DNA of 64,000 nt from Branchiostoma floridae (GCF_000003815.2 NC_049985.1:17972514-18036513); one strand, 5' to 3'. Shown: positions 32,520 through 44,774, counted from the stretch's first letter. Notes: generated from the letters alone by a model not told the origin. Program-made: numbers and translations.

Positions 32520-34595
32520 GTTGTAGAATAATGAATGAAGACCTTTATTGCACATTTTTGCCCCACTGGGCTAAGTACAGGTCACACGGTAAGAATCACA
32601 TATATGTAACAATGGAAACAATCATACACATCTATATATGCAGATGTGCGTCTAATCTATTCTATGACATTCGACTTCCTCTCGCTTCTTGGTAATTGCA
32701 TAAATGTAGCTAGCTGTATGGTTGGTTAGAGTTGGTTTATCAAAAGCTGTCAGGAATGTAAATTTCTCTTTACTGTTCAAGTGTCTAAAGTGGGGATATT
32801 TACTTAACACATAGTCAAATAAAATGTTCCTATCGCTATTATACAAAGGGCAATCCATAGTAAAATGTACTTCATCTTCTACTTTCCCTAAACTACAAAA
32901 TTGGCATATTCTTTGCTCTAGAGGAGTGTGGTTATGTCTTCCTAATTCGATTCGTAATTTGTGGCAACTGATTCTTAGTTTTGTGATGGTAGATCTGTGG
33001 CGTACATTGGCAATCTTCAGATATTCTTCTTCTTTATAATATTGTTTTAATAGTCTGTATGTTCGTAGTTTGTTTTTTGCAGTCGCAACTCTTTTATCGT
33101 TGTGGATTTCATATAGAAAGGTCTGGAAATAAATATCTTTTAAACGTTGATAGATTGATGAAATAATTTGAGGTGTAATTGAGATTGTTGACTGGGCGTT
33201 TTGCCAGACGAAAGCATAGCCACATTTCTCTAGAGTGTTGCGTACATCAGAGGCCCAACATTTAGCACCTGATGCTTCTAAATCCATTTGGCACAAGAGA
33301 GCATCTGCTTGAAGGCTGTCAGCTGGCACATTCTTGCTAAGACGAATGAAATACTTGATGGTATTTAGGGAGGCCTCCAGATGAATGGGGTACCTCCCTA
33401 GTTCTGCCTGTGCTGCGAGATTACTAGCTGTTTTGGGGATATTGAGTGAATATTTACAATGTTTTAGGTGTACAGATTCAATGGGACAATTTTTGGGACT
33501 TTTGAGAGTTCCCCATATTTCGGACCCATAAAGTAATATAGGTTTAATACAAGAGTCGAAAAGCTTGTTTTTAACAGCTAGTGGGCAATCGGCTTTGTCA
33601 AGTGATTGCCTGATACTAAACAAAGCTTTTAGGCCCTTGTTTCTTAGATGTTTGTTGTTGGCCTTGAAGGTGCCAGCTGTACTTACCACTGTACCTAAAT
33701 AACAATATGACATAACAATTTCAATTACATTACCATTAAACAAAAAGAAACAATTCTTTGGTAATCTACCTCCCTTGGTGAAGACAATAATCTTAGTCTT
33801 TTTTAAATTCACCTTCAGGTTCCAATGTTTACAATACCTTTCTAATCTAACTAGACATGATTGCAAGCCTTGTTGAGACTCGGAAAACAATACAAGATCA
33901 TCTGCATACAAAAGACACGGTACTTTCCTATTGTGTAAACTAGGAGAGTTGCAACAAATATCATCAAACTCAGAGGTTATATCGCTAATAAATAAATTAA
34001 ACAAAGTTGGACTTAAATTACAGCCTTGTCGGACCCCACAGTTAGTTAAAAAAGGCGCTGTAAGGCCGCCGTTGGTTTTAATGCAATTTGTAGTTTTTGA
34101 GTACATGTTTTTTAATGTCTTTAAGAATTTTCCTCCTATTCCAAGGTTGTTAAGTTTGAAAAATAGACCTGCTCGCCAAACGGAGTCAAAAGCTTTGCTG
34201 AAATCTACAAAACATGCATAAATTTTTGCATTTTTGCTTAGGTATTTGCTGACTAAAGTGGTTAACACAAACAAATTATCAGATGTTCTAAAATTTTTCC
34301 TAAAACCGGCCTGTTGAGGTTTGAAAAGGCTGTACTGTTCTGCATAATTGACAAGACGATTGTTTAAAATAGAGGTGAATAATTTTCCTAAGCAACTAAT
34401 GATTGATATTCCCCGGTAGTTATCAGGGAGTGAGGTATCGCCAGATTTATGTATGGGTACGATATGGCTGAGGGACCAATCGTCGGGAAAATAACCGTTC
34501 TGTAAGCAGGAGTTAAATAGGTGTAGTAATGGGTTCTGTAGGATTTGTTTACCGCATTTCAACATTTCATTTGTTACCATGTCGTTAATGACGTG
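32520..34595 (-). mobile_element. Nested non-LTR retrotransposon, 5'-truncated, intact RT ORF end
   Basis: The minus strand carries an uninterrupted frame of about 642 codons (34580-32652). Reverse-transcriptase blocks are clear: DNYRGISIISCLGKLFTSIL, AGFRKNFRTSDNLF, FVDFSKAFDSVWR, GVRQGCNLSPTLFNLFISDI and the catalytic YADD box in LLYADDLVLFSES. A C-terminal zinc-binding motif follows (CQFCSLGKVEDEVHFTMDC). AATAAA lies near 32545, followed by an ATTCATTCATTATTC tail. The endonuclease domain is missing, so the copy is truncated at about 34595. The open frame suggests a recent insertion. Clade not assigned. Confidence 0.88.
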
Positions 34596-35409
34596 TATTT
34601 GACAAGATAGGAAACCTTTTTAAGGATACCCAACAAAACAATCTCAGATTCATGTATGACAAGAAAAGTAATTTGTTAACCATTAAGTTGTCCGAAAACT
34701 GATCTCTGGAATGTTTCTGTTTTGGACATCTGTCGTAAATGGAACGGAATATGAATTCGGAAGGAGCGAAAATTTCGGCAAAAAAATGCAGTCTTATTTG
34801 TTCAGATGCGCAGTAAAACAATCACCGATTCACAATTCACGTATAGAATACCTTTATCGGTAACGGTCAGAATATGCTAACTTCGAATCTGTCCTAAAAC
34901 TAATCCATGGAATATCTGTCGCGGATATGTCTCGTAAATGGAAAGAAAAGAAAATAGTATGAATTAGAAAACATGAAACGTCCCTGACACGTATTCGGAA
35001 GAACGGGAAAATCTATCCGTCCGGGCATGTGCTGAAACATTTCATGACTCATGATATTCTGAGACATAATGAATTGAAAATGTCATCTGACAATGGCCCA
35101 GAAATAATGCACATCATGCTTCGTGCAAACTCCTAATTTGTCCGGGTATTCCTTATCGAAATATATGGACCTTGGATATGTAAAGAATGTAGAACATATC
35201 ACGTATTCAGAGGCAAGAAACGTCAATGGTGCGTATCTTGAAAAGCAGGAAAGTCTTATTTGTCCGGATACATAACAAGACAATTCCTGACTCATGATAT
35301 TTCCAGATATGGGAAATATTGAACATCGTGCCCGGACACAGTCCGAATATTTAGCATGTCCAAAAATATGTCAACTCCGACTTTGTCCGGAAATCACACC
35401 CTTTCGCAC

Positions 35410-35702
35410 AGTGTGTTACACCGGTCTTACAGCAGATATTCCATATAAGGGCAGGGGTACATAATGGTGACTCTCACACACAGTCTGCTACACCGGTCTT
35501 ACAGCAGATATTCCATATAAGGGCAAGTGTACATAATGGTGACTCTCACACATAGTCTGTTACACCGGTCTTACAGCAAATATTCCATATAAGGGCAGGT
35601 GTACATAATGGTGACTCTCACACACAGTCTGCTACACCGGTCTTACAGCAGATATTCCATATAAAGGCAGGTGTACATAGTCATGGCTCTTACACACAGT
35701 CA
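35410..35702 (-). repeat. 72-bp satellite, reversed, about 4 units
   Basis: Right half of the array interrupted by the CACTA-like element, in the same reversed orientation as 28831-29559. Confidence 0.92.
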
Positions 35703-36184
35703 ACTAACTTAAAGGTTGTTGAACAGTCAGCCAATATTTGTGAGCCAATGCAGATATTTCCCTCCTCGTCCTGTCTGGGACATAGAGTAAAGGAAAGTAA
35801 CAGAGTTTAATTACTCCTACGAAGAAATGACAACAAGCAAGGTACCTTTTCAGTACTCATATTGGGGTTTGGTAGATTACAGCCATGCTCGGAAATTGAA
35901 GTTTCTGGGAACGAAAACAACTATTTAAAGTACATCATTGTATCTGCGGTTTGGGTAGCTCAGCCTATTTTGAATGACAATGTTTTTATACAACCAGTTC
36001 ACTCAAAACCGCTAGTTAAACCGTAGGGGCAGCATTGGTCCGTTCACTGTCGTCGTCTTGATGGTTTTCCATATTCTTCGATACCTACACTGTCGGATCT
36101 TACAACTGATCATTGGTGTTCTTCCATCTCACCCATGTATACTGACATTATACGGCAAGACAAACTGGTGTCTCCATAGTGAGT
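35703..36184 (-). other. Conserved 3' flank of TPR gene C
   Basis: No gene. Related DNA follows genes B (10870-11413), D (45560-46141) and E (58728-59276), starting at gttgaacagtcagccaatat. The satellite directly abuts it here. Confidence 0.6.
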
Positions 36185-39100
36185 TTAACTTGATTCCTGT
36201 TTGCCCAAACTAACGGCTTTACTCTCATCATGGAGGGCATTTCTGCATATTTGTATGCTGTACTGTATTTGCGCAACTCTAGGATGTGCCGGCCCATAGA
36301 TATATTTTATTATCTTTACTGACTGTTCCAAGTAACTAAGAGCTCTACTCTGATCACCAAGGCCACTCCAACATGCCCCAATGTTGTTAAGTAATGAAGC
36401 AATATCGGGATGTGCTGTTGTTTCGCCATAGATAGCCCATTCCATCCTCAGTGACTGTTCGAAATACCTGAGAGCTTTCCTCTGATCGCCAAGGTCACTC
36501 CAACATTTTCCAATGTTGCCAAGTGATGCAGCAATGTTAGGATGAGGCTTTGTTTCCCCATAGATAGCTTTCCACATCTTTAGTGACTGTTCTTGGTACC
36601 TAATAGCTTTCCTCTTATCGCCAAGCTCATTCCAACATTTTCCAATGTTGCCAAGTGATGCAGCAATAATGGGATGTGCTGTTGTTTCACCATGGATAGC
36701 TTTCATCATCTTTAGTGACTGTTCGTGATACCCAATAGCTTTCCTCTTATCGCCAAGGTCACTCCAACATGTTCCAATATTGTTAAGTGATGCAGCAATT
36801 TCGGGATGTGCTGTTGTTTCTCCATAGATGGCTTTTATCATCTTCAGTGACTGCTCGTGATACCTGATAGCTTTCCTCTGATCGCCAAGGTCACTCCAAC
36901 AGTTTCCAATGTTGTTAAGTGATCCAGCGATATCGAGATGTGCTGTTGTTTCACCATAGATAGCTTTCATCATCTTCAGTGACTGTTCGTAATACCTGAT
37001 AGCTTTTCTCTTATCGCCAAAGTCACTCCAACAGTTTCCAATGTTGTTAAGTGATGACGCAAAATCGGGATGTGCTGTTGTTTCACCATAGATAGATTTC
37101 ATCATCATCAGTGACTGTTCGTGATACCTGATAGCTTCCCTCTTATTGCCAAGGTCTCTCCAACAGTTTCCAATGTTGTTAAGTGATCCAGCAATAACGG
37201 GATGTGCTGTTGTTTCGCCATAGACAGCTTTATTCATCTTAAGTGACTGTTCGTGATACCTGATAGCTTTCCCCTTATCGCCAAGGTCACTCCAACGGTT
37301 TCCTATGTTGTTCAGTGATGAAGCAATATCGGGATGTGCTGTTGTTTCCCCATAGATAGCTTTCATCATCTTCAGTGACTGTTCGTAATACATGAGAGCT
37401 TTCTTTTTATCGCCAAGGTCACTCCAACAGTTTCCAATGTTGTTAAGTGATGTCGCAATATAGGGATGTGCTGTTGTTTCACCATAGATAGCTTTCATCA
37501 TCTTCAGTGACTGTTCGTGATACATGAGAGCTTTCTTTTTATCGCCAAGGTCACTCCAACATTTTCCAATGTTGTTAAGTGATGACGAAATATCGGGATG
37601 TGCTGTTGTTTCACCATAGATAGCTTTCCTCATCTTCAGTGACTGTTCGAAATACCTGATAGCTTTCTTTTTATCGCCAAGGTCACTCCAACAGTTTCCA
37701 ATGTTGTCAAGTGATGTCGCAATATCGGGATGTGCTGTTGTTTCACCATAGATACCTTTCCTCATCTTCAATGACTGTTCGAAATACCTGATAGCTTTCC
37801 TTTTATCACCAAGGTCACTCCAACACTTTCCAATGTTGTTAAGTGATAAGGCAATATTGGAATGTGCTGTTGTTTCACCATAGATAGCTTTGTTCATCTT
37901 CAGTGACTGTTCGTAATACCTAATAGCTTTCCTCTGATCGCCAAGTTCACTCCAACATGCTCCAATGTTATTTAGTGATGCAGCAATATGGGGATGTGCT
38001 GTTGTTTCACCATAGATAGCTTTCTTCATCTTCAGTGACTGTTCGTAATACCAAATAGCTTTCCGCTGATTGCCAAGGTTCATCCAACACGATCCTACAT
38101 TTCCAAGTAACGAGGCGACGTTGGAATTCTCTTTACTTTCTACATATAGACTTTTTCCAACTGTGAGTGCCCGTCTGTAGTAGCCCATCGCCTTCTTAAA
38201 GTCACCGCGCTTTTGCATGACCTCTCCTAATTCGAAAAGTATTTCAAACTGTTTTTCCTCGTCACTGCCAGCCTCTTCCAGAGCCGCTTCACACTGACGT
38301 AAGGATGCATCTAAATGGAACAGCTCTTGTGTAATTCGGGCCCTCGTTAGAGATGAGTTATCAAATATTGCGTTATGAAAGATCTTTGTCGTTCGACTTT
38401 CCTTATCAACTGTATGAATAATACATGTTTTTAACGGAATGGCAGTATAGTAGTACCTGAACAGCATTTTTGAGTCAGGTATGTAGAAAACTGACTGAAC
38501 GAAAGTGTCCTCTACGTCATGTTTATCCAGTTGGGTTTTTATCTCAGTGAGAGGAGACAGTCTGTCCTTCTGTCCTCCGTTGGCGATGTACGTTCTTAAC
38601 CGCAGCTCCGCTGAGATGCTGATCAGTACGGTCAAGTGGTGGGCATCTTCCTCACTGATTCGCTGTGTATTCTGTAACTCTTTTATCATTCCCCACACAC
38701 TGGGGACCGATATACCACAGCAGATACTCAACACGTCCACGGCTACGCTAGGAAAACGGTATATTTCTTTCTTGACATCCAGAAGTTGTCCCGTCGGCGT
38801 AGCATTTGCTAGTTGCTGAACATTATCCCTCAGTACTAGCAGTGCTGACAGTCGTGCCAGATCAGCTGAACGATCTACGCTTTTACTGACTCCGACTATG
38901 TACTCATCCACCAAAGACTCGTCTCCTGTTAAGTAGGTCACCCGTCTGAGGATGTCTGACAGGTGATATCCTTCCGCCAGGGCGATGTGCAGATCTTGAT
39001 ACTTCACTAACTTTGCAGGAGTCTGGATGAGACTAACGGGATCCTTGGTTCTGGTTTTGTCTCTTCCAAAAGGAGTCTTAGAAGCCCATGGCATGAAGCC

Positions 39101-42027
39101 GTCGAAGGCGAAGCCGCGAGGTGTGACGGAGTCGAAGAACCAATCATTCTCTGGGTTTTCCGAGAGGAAGTCGTTGAGTGACGGGATGGCCATGGCTGGG
39201 AGGATGGTTTCCCCAAGGTTGATGACTTTTAGATGTAAGTAGTGTGTGAGGTTTACGAAGTACCTCCGTGTATCATCATCATCCTTCCCTTCCTCAATCA
39301 GAATGGCGAACTCCAGGTCGGAGTACGGCGTGACCAGTTCTGTGGCCTGTGAGCCCAACCCGATGAAAGCGTACTTACACGGAGGAGGACCGACTTTTGC
39401 AATACATTCATCAGTCAGTACTTGGATAAACTCCTTTCTGTCAGCTGTGATCCTCTTGAACAAGTTCTTGATAGCTTCAGCTCGTTTGATCTCTACTTCT
39501 CTCACGACGGGATCGTCTTCATCATACGTATAAGGGTTGTGTTCCTGATGAATTGTGTCTAGCTGAGATTTTACACGGACACGCATGTTGTCCAGTTTCT
39601 TTCTGTGATCTAACACGCTGCTGTACGGGCACGGTTCACAGTCTATGTTACGGGTGTTCCTAAGAAACTGTCTTTCTGTTTCTTGCAGCCTTGTTACCAT
39701 GTTTTGTTTGTCTCCATCTGTCCGTGCCATGGAGGCGTTATACAGAGCTGCTGCCTGTGTGAATGTCCTACCTTCTCCTGTCCGCTTGCCTCGCTCGACG
39801 TAGACGTCACCCAACCTGCACAGACAGTCGGCTTCTCTAGCCTTGTCGGGCTTGTAGCGATCTGTAGGTAGGAAGTCGAAAACGTCAAAATTCTACAGTA
39901 GTATCCCACCGGTACTATATATAGGTATACGAATATACTTTTAAAAAATACCACTGGCACTGGCGTCCTAATATGGACAATGCAATAAGAATGAAGGTCT
40001 CTTTATAACTGTGAAAGTGAAGACAAGACGAGATAATATTAGTATAGAGGAAAGTAGGCTCTTTAGAATGCCATTTGAAACTTCACTATACATGTTCAGC
40101 TGCACTAATGCAACCTCAAAATAAAAGATTAATCATAATCATAATCATAAATATAAATAGACGTTTACATGTAAAGCATATAACACACCGTGAACCAGCT
40201 TCAGGGCGGCTGCCAGGTTCTGCTCTGTTGAGTCCAGGTCTCCATTTCCCAAGTCACGATCTGCCTTCAGGATGTAGGTGCGGTAAGAACTGAAACAAAC
40301 AAAAAAAGATGTTCTCCTCGCTCGAAAGGACTTTATGATGTCATCAAACTAAAATTTCTTCAGCGAAGAGAGCTATCCATCCATTCATTATATATTGTTC
40401 CATCAAAACTAAAAACATTGTAAATCAACACTATACACAAAACAGTAAGGAAATCTGCAGACATGCATGTCTAGCTAACGTGTTCAGCTTTGATGCAAAG
40501 CTTCAGTTGATGAAAACCTCATTATGAACGATCCATTTACACCTTAAAACACTCGGCACATTGCACAAAGAAACAACGGGAGGTCACTAACGTTTCATCG
40601 TCAGCTCGTGCGGCGTTCTTGGGTTCCGGGCCACTGAAGAAAAATAACAGGATGTTATTCAGAATTACATTTATTCTTCAATCAATAAGTACTGAAAGTG
40701 GTCAAAAACAACGAATCAGCACCAGTCTTCACTGTGCGTACCTGTAAAGTCTGTGCATTTCGTCATTGATGACGTCGCTATAAGAAGCTGAGAAGGGAGA
40801 GAAGTGGTCCTCTCCTCCTCTCACGGCTTGTTGTCGTTGTGTGCGTGCTGGCCTCTTGGGGACCGACAGGAAGTCATGTGCATGGAACACACATTCATTA
40901 GGAATGGATGAATGAATTGATTGATCAATCATTGAATAAATAAATAAATGAATGAATGAAGCAACACCAAACTCAGATTATTACTCTAGTTTTGAAATGT
41001 CATTAACACACAGTGCGAATAAAGTTGCTAACAATACGTCACCCTGCTTAACTTTGTGTTGTAATTTCTGCAGGTACGTCGACGGTGATTTATGTAAAGC
41101 TGTCAACGACTAGTGGAAATTGCTATCTAACCCAGTATTCGTTTTGACATTAATTATGTAATTGTTTACATAATTACGTCACTAATTATGTCGCTAATTA
41201 TGTAATTGACGTCAACATTTACATAATCTATGCCTGGTGATGTTCACCTTTAACTAACACATTCTATCATTTTCCACAATGGCAAACAGCTTTGATTTTT
41301 TATGTAGTGAAATATTGCTGCTTACATCACTCACCTTGTTTCTATTTGTGATTTCCTGCCTGATTTTTGCGGTGTGCAGTAAGCGATGAACAAGGACAAC
41401 TGTTCCCTGTACGTTGTGACACCGCGCCTGTGCCTTGTTGTACAGAGCAGTAGCTCTGGTCAAGTTTCTAGTGTCTTCCGTTTCTGTTCCTCTTTTCAGG
41501 TACATGTCACCGAGACTTTTGATCGCTTCTGTTTCTAACATGCTGTTGTCATTTACTATTCCCTCTACCATCAACTGTGCGTATCCAACCAGCAAAGAGT
41601 CTGTGTTACCACCTGCAGCCCGTCTCCTGTCCAGGTCTTGGAACCTTATAGTCACCTGTGCAGGTGTAACCGTCTCTTCAGTTGGCTGTTCCTTACCTTG
41701 TGACCCTTTTGACGACACCGCTTGTAAAAGCCTCTCCGTGTATTCGTATCGGTGTTCTATACCTTCTCCCTGCTCCCGATTGTCACACCGGACCACACCA
41801 GCTATGTAAAGCGCCAAGGCCATGTTGAACTTCCCTACGTCCTTCCCGAGTCTTCCCTTCTCCAAGTTCACGTCGCCCAAACTTTTGAGCAGCTCCACTT
41901 CCGCCAGCCTGTCCATGTCAGCCATAGCGTCCACCAGGGCACGGAGGTAGCCTTTCTCTGCACGGGCTAGTCCGTACCTCCTGCCCTTCGCGTCCGCCTC
42001 ACGGAGTTTCTCACAGACCCTCAACAT
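36185..42027 (-). CDS. DUF294-type nucleotidyltransferase / TPR-repeat protein, paralogue C (longest)
   Basis: Five minus-strand exons: 42027-41335 (693 bp), 40854-40742 (113 bp), 40633-40592 (42 bp), 40289-40189 (101 bp) and 39861-36185 (3677 bp). Phases agree and give about 1541 residues; an in-frame ATG also lies at 42036. Order of domains: three TPR-like motifs, the nucleotidyltransferase core (VGPPPCKYAFIGLGSQ then SDLEF, near residues 477-501; D-L-E codons at about 39311-39319), a DUF294_C-like helical region, then fourteen 44-residue TPR units. The units are so alike (about 132 bp each) that recent internal duplication is likely. Compared with B and E the TAG stop has become GAG, adding about 13 residues ending SLGKQESS. 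The 42-bp exon (GPEPKNAARADDE) is seen only in this copy. Role unknown; scaffold plus NTP-transferase is an inference. Confidence 0.87.
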
Positions 42028-42284
42028 GGCGGACATCTAATAAGAGAACACCTGGTCCTGAAAAACTGCTAGTCTTCACCGGTATAGGACCCCGTGTCAG
42101 CTTTGTGCGTGAGTCACCACGAAAGTGGAAGTCCCCAGGTGTGACCTCACCCGTTGGGCGGGGGCGTCTGGGGAGGGGGATTCCCCCCTTATGGGAAGGT
42201 TACATTGACAAGTGAGAGACTTTCGTCTTACAGTCCACTATAGCTTTATATGACTTGAAGGATTTAAATGTACTTTGGAGAATG

Positions 42285-42579
42285 AGGAGACTATCATGAA
42301 GGTGGTATGAAGTTTCTCACAGACCCTCAACATGGCGAAATTGTGCTAAGGAACGTCTGTAAAACTCCTTACCCCCACGGACGCCGGTCTCCGTGTTAAG
42401 TTTCGGCACCTGACCTGAACAAAGGCAGTTGCCACACACTGCCATGGCAACATTACGTCATCGGTTAGTTCAAATGTCACGGCGTCAATAGGCCAAAGCT
42501 TAACTGATACATGTAAACATATCAGGTTACCTCCGCACGGGCTAGTCCGTACCTCCTGCTTCTCACATACCCTCAACAT
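42285..42579 (-). pseudogene. Two truncated copies of the TPR exon 1 start
   Basis: Two stubs upstream of gene C repeat the start region on the minus strand. One begins at ATG 42333 (MLRVCEKL, then no similarity), the other at ATG 42579 (MLRVCEK, then partial similarity to the gctagtccgtacctcctgc part of exon 1). With the stub at 16702 there are three orphan starts. Confidence 0.65.
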
Positions 42580-43019
42580 GGCGAAATCCTACGTACTGTG
42601 CTAAGGGACGGTAACGAAAAGTCCTTATATCCACGGGCACCGGACTTCTTGTTGGCTTAATGCGCCTGACAAAAACTGGTGTCAGATATCTCTTTTCAAC
42701 ATTTAACCTCATTTGTCAGTTCAATGGTGAAAGGTTCACTAGTACACCACGCAAATACCGAAACATATCAGGTAACCTGAACAATAGTAATAGTAATAGT
42801 AGTTTGGGCACGGTACAAGCTGTAAAGACGCTTCTGTACATGTCAGTGAGTCAGAAACTGTGATAAATGGTAAACGAATATGTCAAGTTTGAGACTGTAT
42901 GAGTCGGATTACGATGTTGTTCTTTCGAGCTGAATGAATTATGTTACCACCAACTGCTGTGCGTAGGCTGCAGTATGGTGACATCCGCTGGGGTCAAATA
43001 AAAGGGCTTTTAAAAGACC
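42580..43019. other. No recognisable gene
   Basis: About 440 bases between the start stubs and the satellite. The PhyH 3' exons expected here by analogy with units A, B and D are absent. Confidence 0.55.
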
Positions 43020-43951
43020 CTGCCCTTATATGATATGGAATATCTGCTGTAAGGCCGCTGTAACAGACTGTGTGTAAGAGTCACCATCATGTACACCTGC
43101 CCTTATATGGAATATCTGCTGTAAGACCGGTGTAGCAGACTGTGTGTGAGAGTCACCATTATGTACACCTGACCTTATATGGAATATCTGCTGTGAGACC
43201 GGTGTAGCAGACTGTGTGAGAGTCACCATTATGTACACCTGCCCTTATATGGAATATCTGCTGTAAGACCGGTGTAACAGACTGTGTGTGAGAGTCACCA
43301 TTATGTACACCTGCCCTTATATGGAATATCTGCTGTAAGACCGGTGTAACAGACTGTGTGTGAGAGTCACCATTATGTACACATGCCCTTATATGGAATG
43401 TTTGCTGTAAGACCGGTGTAGCAGACTGTGTGTGAGAGTCACCATTATGTACACCTGCCCTTATATGGAATATCTGCTGTAAGGCCGGTGTAGCAGTGTG
43501 AGAGTCACCATTATGTACACCTGCCCTTATATGGAATGTTTGCTGTAAGGCCGGTGTAGCACACTGTGTGTGAAAGTCATCATTATGTACACCTGCCCTT
43601 ATATGGAATATCTGTTGTAAGACCGGTGTAGCAGACTGTGTGCGAGAGTTACCATTATGTACACCTGCCCTTATATGGAATATCTGCTGTAAGACCGGTG
43701 TAGCTGACTGTGTGTGAGAGTCACCATTATGTATACCTGCCCTTATATGGAATGTTTGCTGTAAGTGTGAGAGTCACCATTATGTACCCCTGCCCTTATA
43801 TGGCATATTTCCTGTAAGACCAGTGTAACAGACTGTGTGTAAGAGTCATCATTATGTACCCCTGCCCCTATATGGCATATTTCCTGTAAGACCGGTGTAG
43901 CAGACTGTGTGTGAGAGTCACCATTATGTACACCCGCCCTTATATGGAATG
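43020..43951 (+). repeat. 72-bp satellite array, about 13 units, ends at a gap
   Basis: Same family, forward orientation, with several shortened units (for example near 43490 and 43760). It runs into a 100-N gap, so the true length is unknown. Confidence 0.93.
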
Positions 43952-44051
43952 NNNNNNNNNNNNNNNNNNNNNNNNNNNNNNNNNNNNNNNNNNNNNNNNN
44001 NNNNNNNNNNNNNNNNNNNNNNNNNNNNNNNNNNNNNNNNNNNNNNNNNNN
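43952..44051. other. Assembly gap (100 N)
   Basis: Exactly 100 N between satellite and unrelated sequence. The round number suggests a gap of unknown size. Confidence 0.99.
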
Positions 44052-44280
44052 CTTTCATCCGTCATTCTTAGTTCCTGTGAACGCCCCCCCCCCCCTACCA
44101 GCTGTCAGCCAATCAGAGAATAGTCTTTCCGTTTTCAAATGCTGTTTCGCATGTATAAGGGTACTGGTCTGTATGTGTAGGTTTACGGTAGATGCTAAGG
44201 TGTAGTGAACCGTCGTCTTGGATTTCTGAGGACCGGGGTTTCGCACCGTTTGTTATAGAACGGCGGGTATCCCGGCACGT

Positions 44281-44643
44281 CTACAGAACGTTCTTGTCCC
44301 CGGTGTTGGTCAGCTCCACCGTCAGGTTGTACCGCTGTTGCACCCTGTAGTCCAGCGGAGCCGCCACCACCAACGCCAAGTCCTCGGCACGAACCCCGAA
44401 CCGCCCCGTATCGTCGCCTGCGGTGATGTTTACTGACCAAAACGTTCCGTTGTTGTCTTCCTCAGAACTAATTATAACGCTGGCGTTGAGAAAATCTCCC
44501 AGCCGCACCACTGTGCTGCCAACTGCCACATCCTCGCGTATTTTGACATTTTCACCCGAAACGAAAAGATTTTGATAAGCCTGGAAGCCAGACAGCAGCT
44601 CGGACAGCAGAAATACAATGCAGAACACAGCACGGGACGCCAT
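44281..44643 (-). CDS. Cadherin-like N-terminal fragment
   Basis: The minus-strand open frame starts with a signal peptide (MASRAVFCIVFLLSELLSGF) and continues as one cadherin-type domain: REDVAVGSTVVRLGDF near the start, then GRFGVRAEDLALVVAAPLDY and YNLTVELTN, which match the end of an EC repeat. It stops after about 120 codons without further repeats, transmembrane segment or clear donor site. No related sequence occurs elsewhere in the window. It may be a first exon cut off by duplication, a processed remnant, or part of a gene broken by the gap at 43952-44051. Confidence 0.6.
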   Translation of the reverse strand: MASRAVFCIVFLLSELLSGFQAYQNLFVSGENVKIREDVAVGSTVVRLGDFLNASVIISSEEDNNGTFWSVNITAGDDTGRFGVRAEDLALVVAAPLDYRVQQRYNLTVELTNTGDKNVL

Positions 44644-44687
44644 GACTCATGTTGGTACAGCAATGGCTGTCTGTTACCACGTAGCGT

Positions 44688-44760
44688 GCGTAGTCCAGTG
44701 GTTAGCTTCCCTGCCTCTGGAACTAGAAGTTTGAATCCGGCTGTGTCGCTCACCCGACAT
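44688..44760 (+). repeat. tRNA-like sequence (pseudo-tRNA or SINE head)
   Basis: The segment tagtccagtggttagcttcc resembles a pol III A box and AGTTTGAATCC a B box, about 40 bases apart. The stems that would close the acceptor do not pair well, so a working tRNA is unlikely. Confidence 0.45.
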
Positions 44761-44774
44761 GCTTAGGTTGTACT

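Larger units (their letters stand above)
29560..35409. mobile_element. CACTA (EnSpm)-like DNA transposon, about 5.85 kb
   Basis: The left end CACTGTGCGAAAGGGTGTCA and right end (reverse complement CACTGTGCGAAAGGGTGTGA) are terminal inverted repeats of about 28 bp with one mismatch. They begin CACTG and are flanked by a TGT direct repeat, matching the 3-bp target duplication of the CACTA superfamily. Removing the element restores a regular satellite unit. Both ends are rich in subterminal TCCGGA-containing repeats (29690-30055; 34600-35400). No transposase was recognised. The interior holds possible captured exons, a 72-bp repeat and a nested LINE, so the element is probably non-autonomous. 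Confidence 0.85.

Noticed and set aside
44688-44760. Functional tRNA gene
   Set aside because: A-box and B-box-like motifs are present but the acceptor and anticodon stems do not close.
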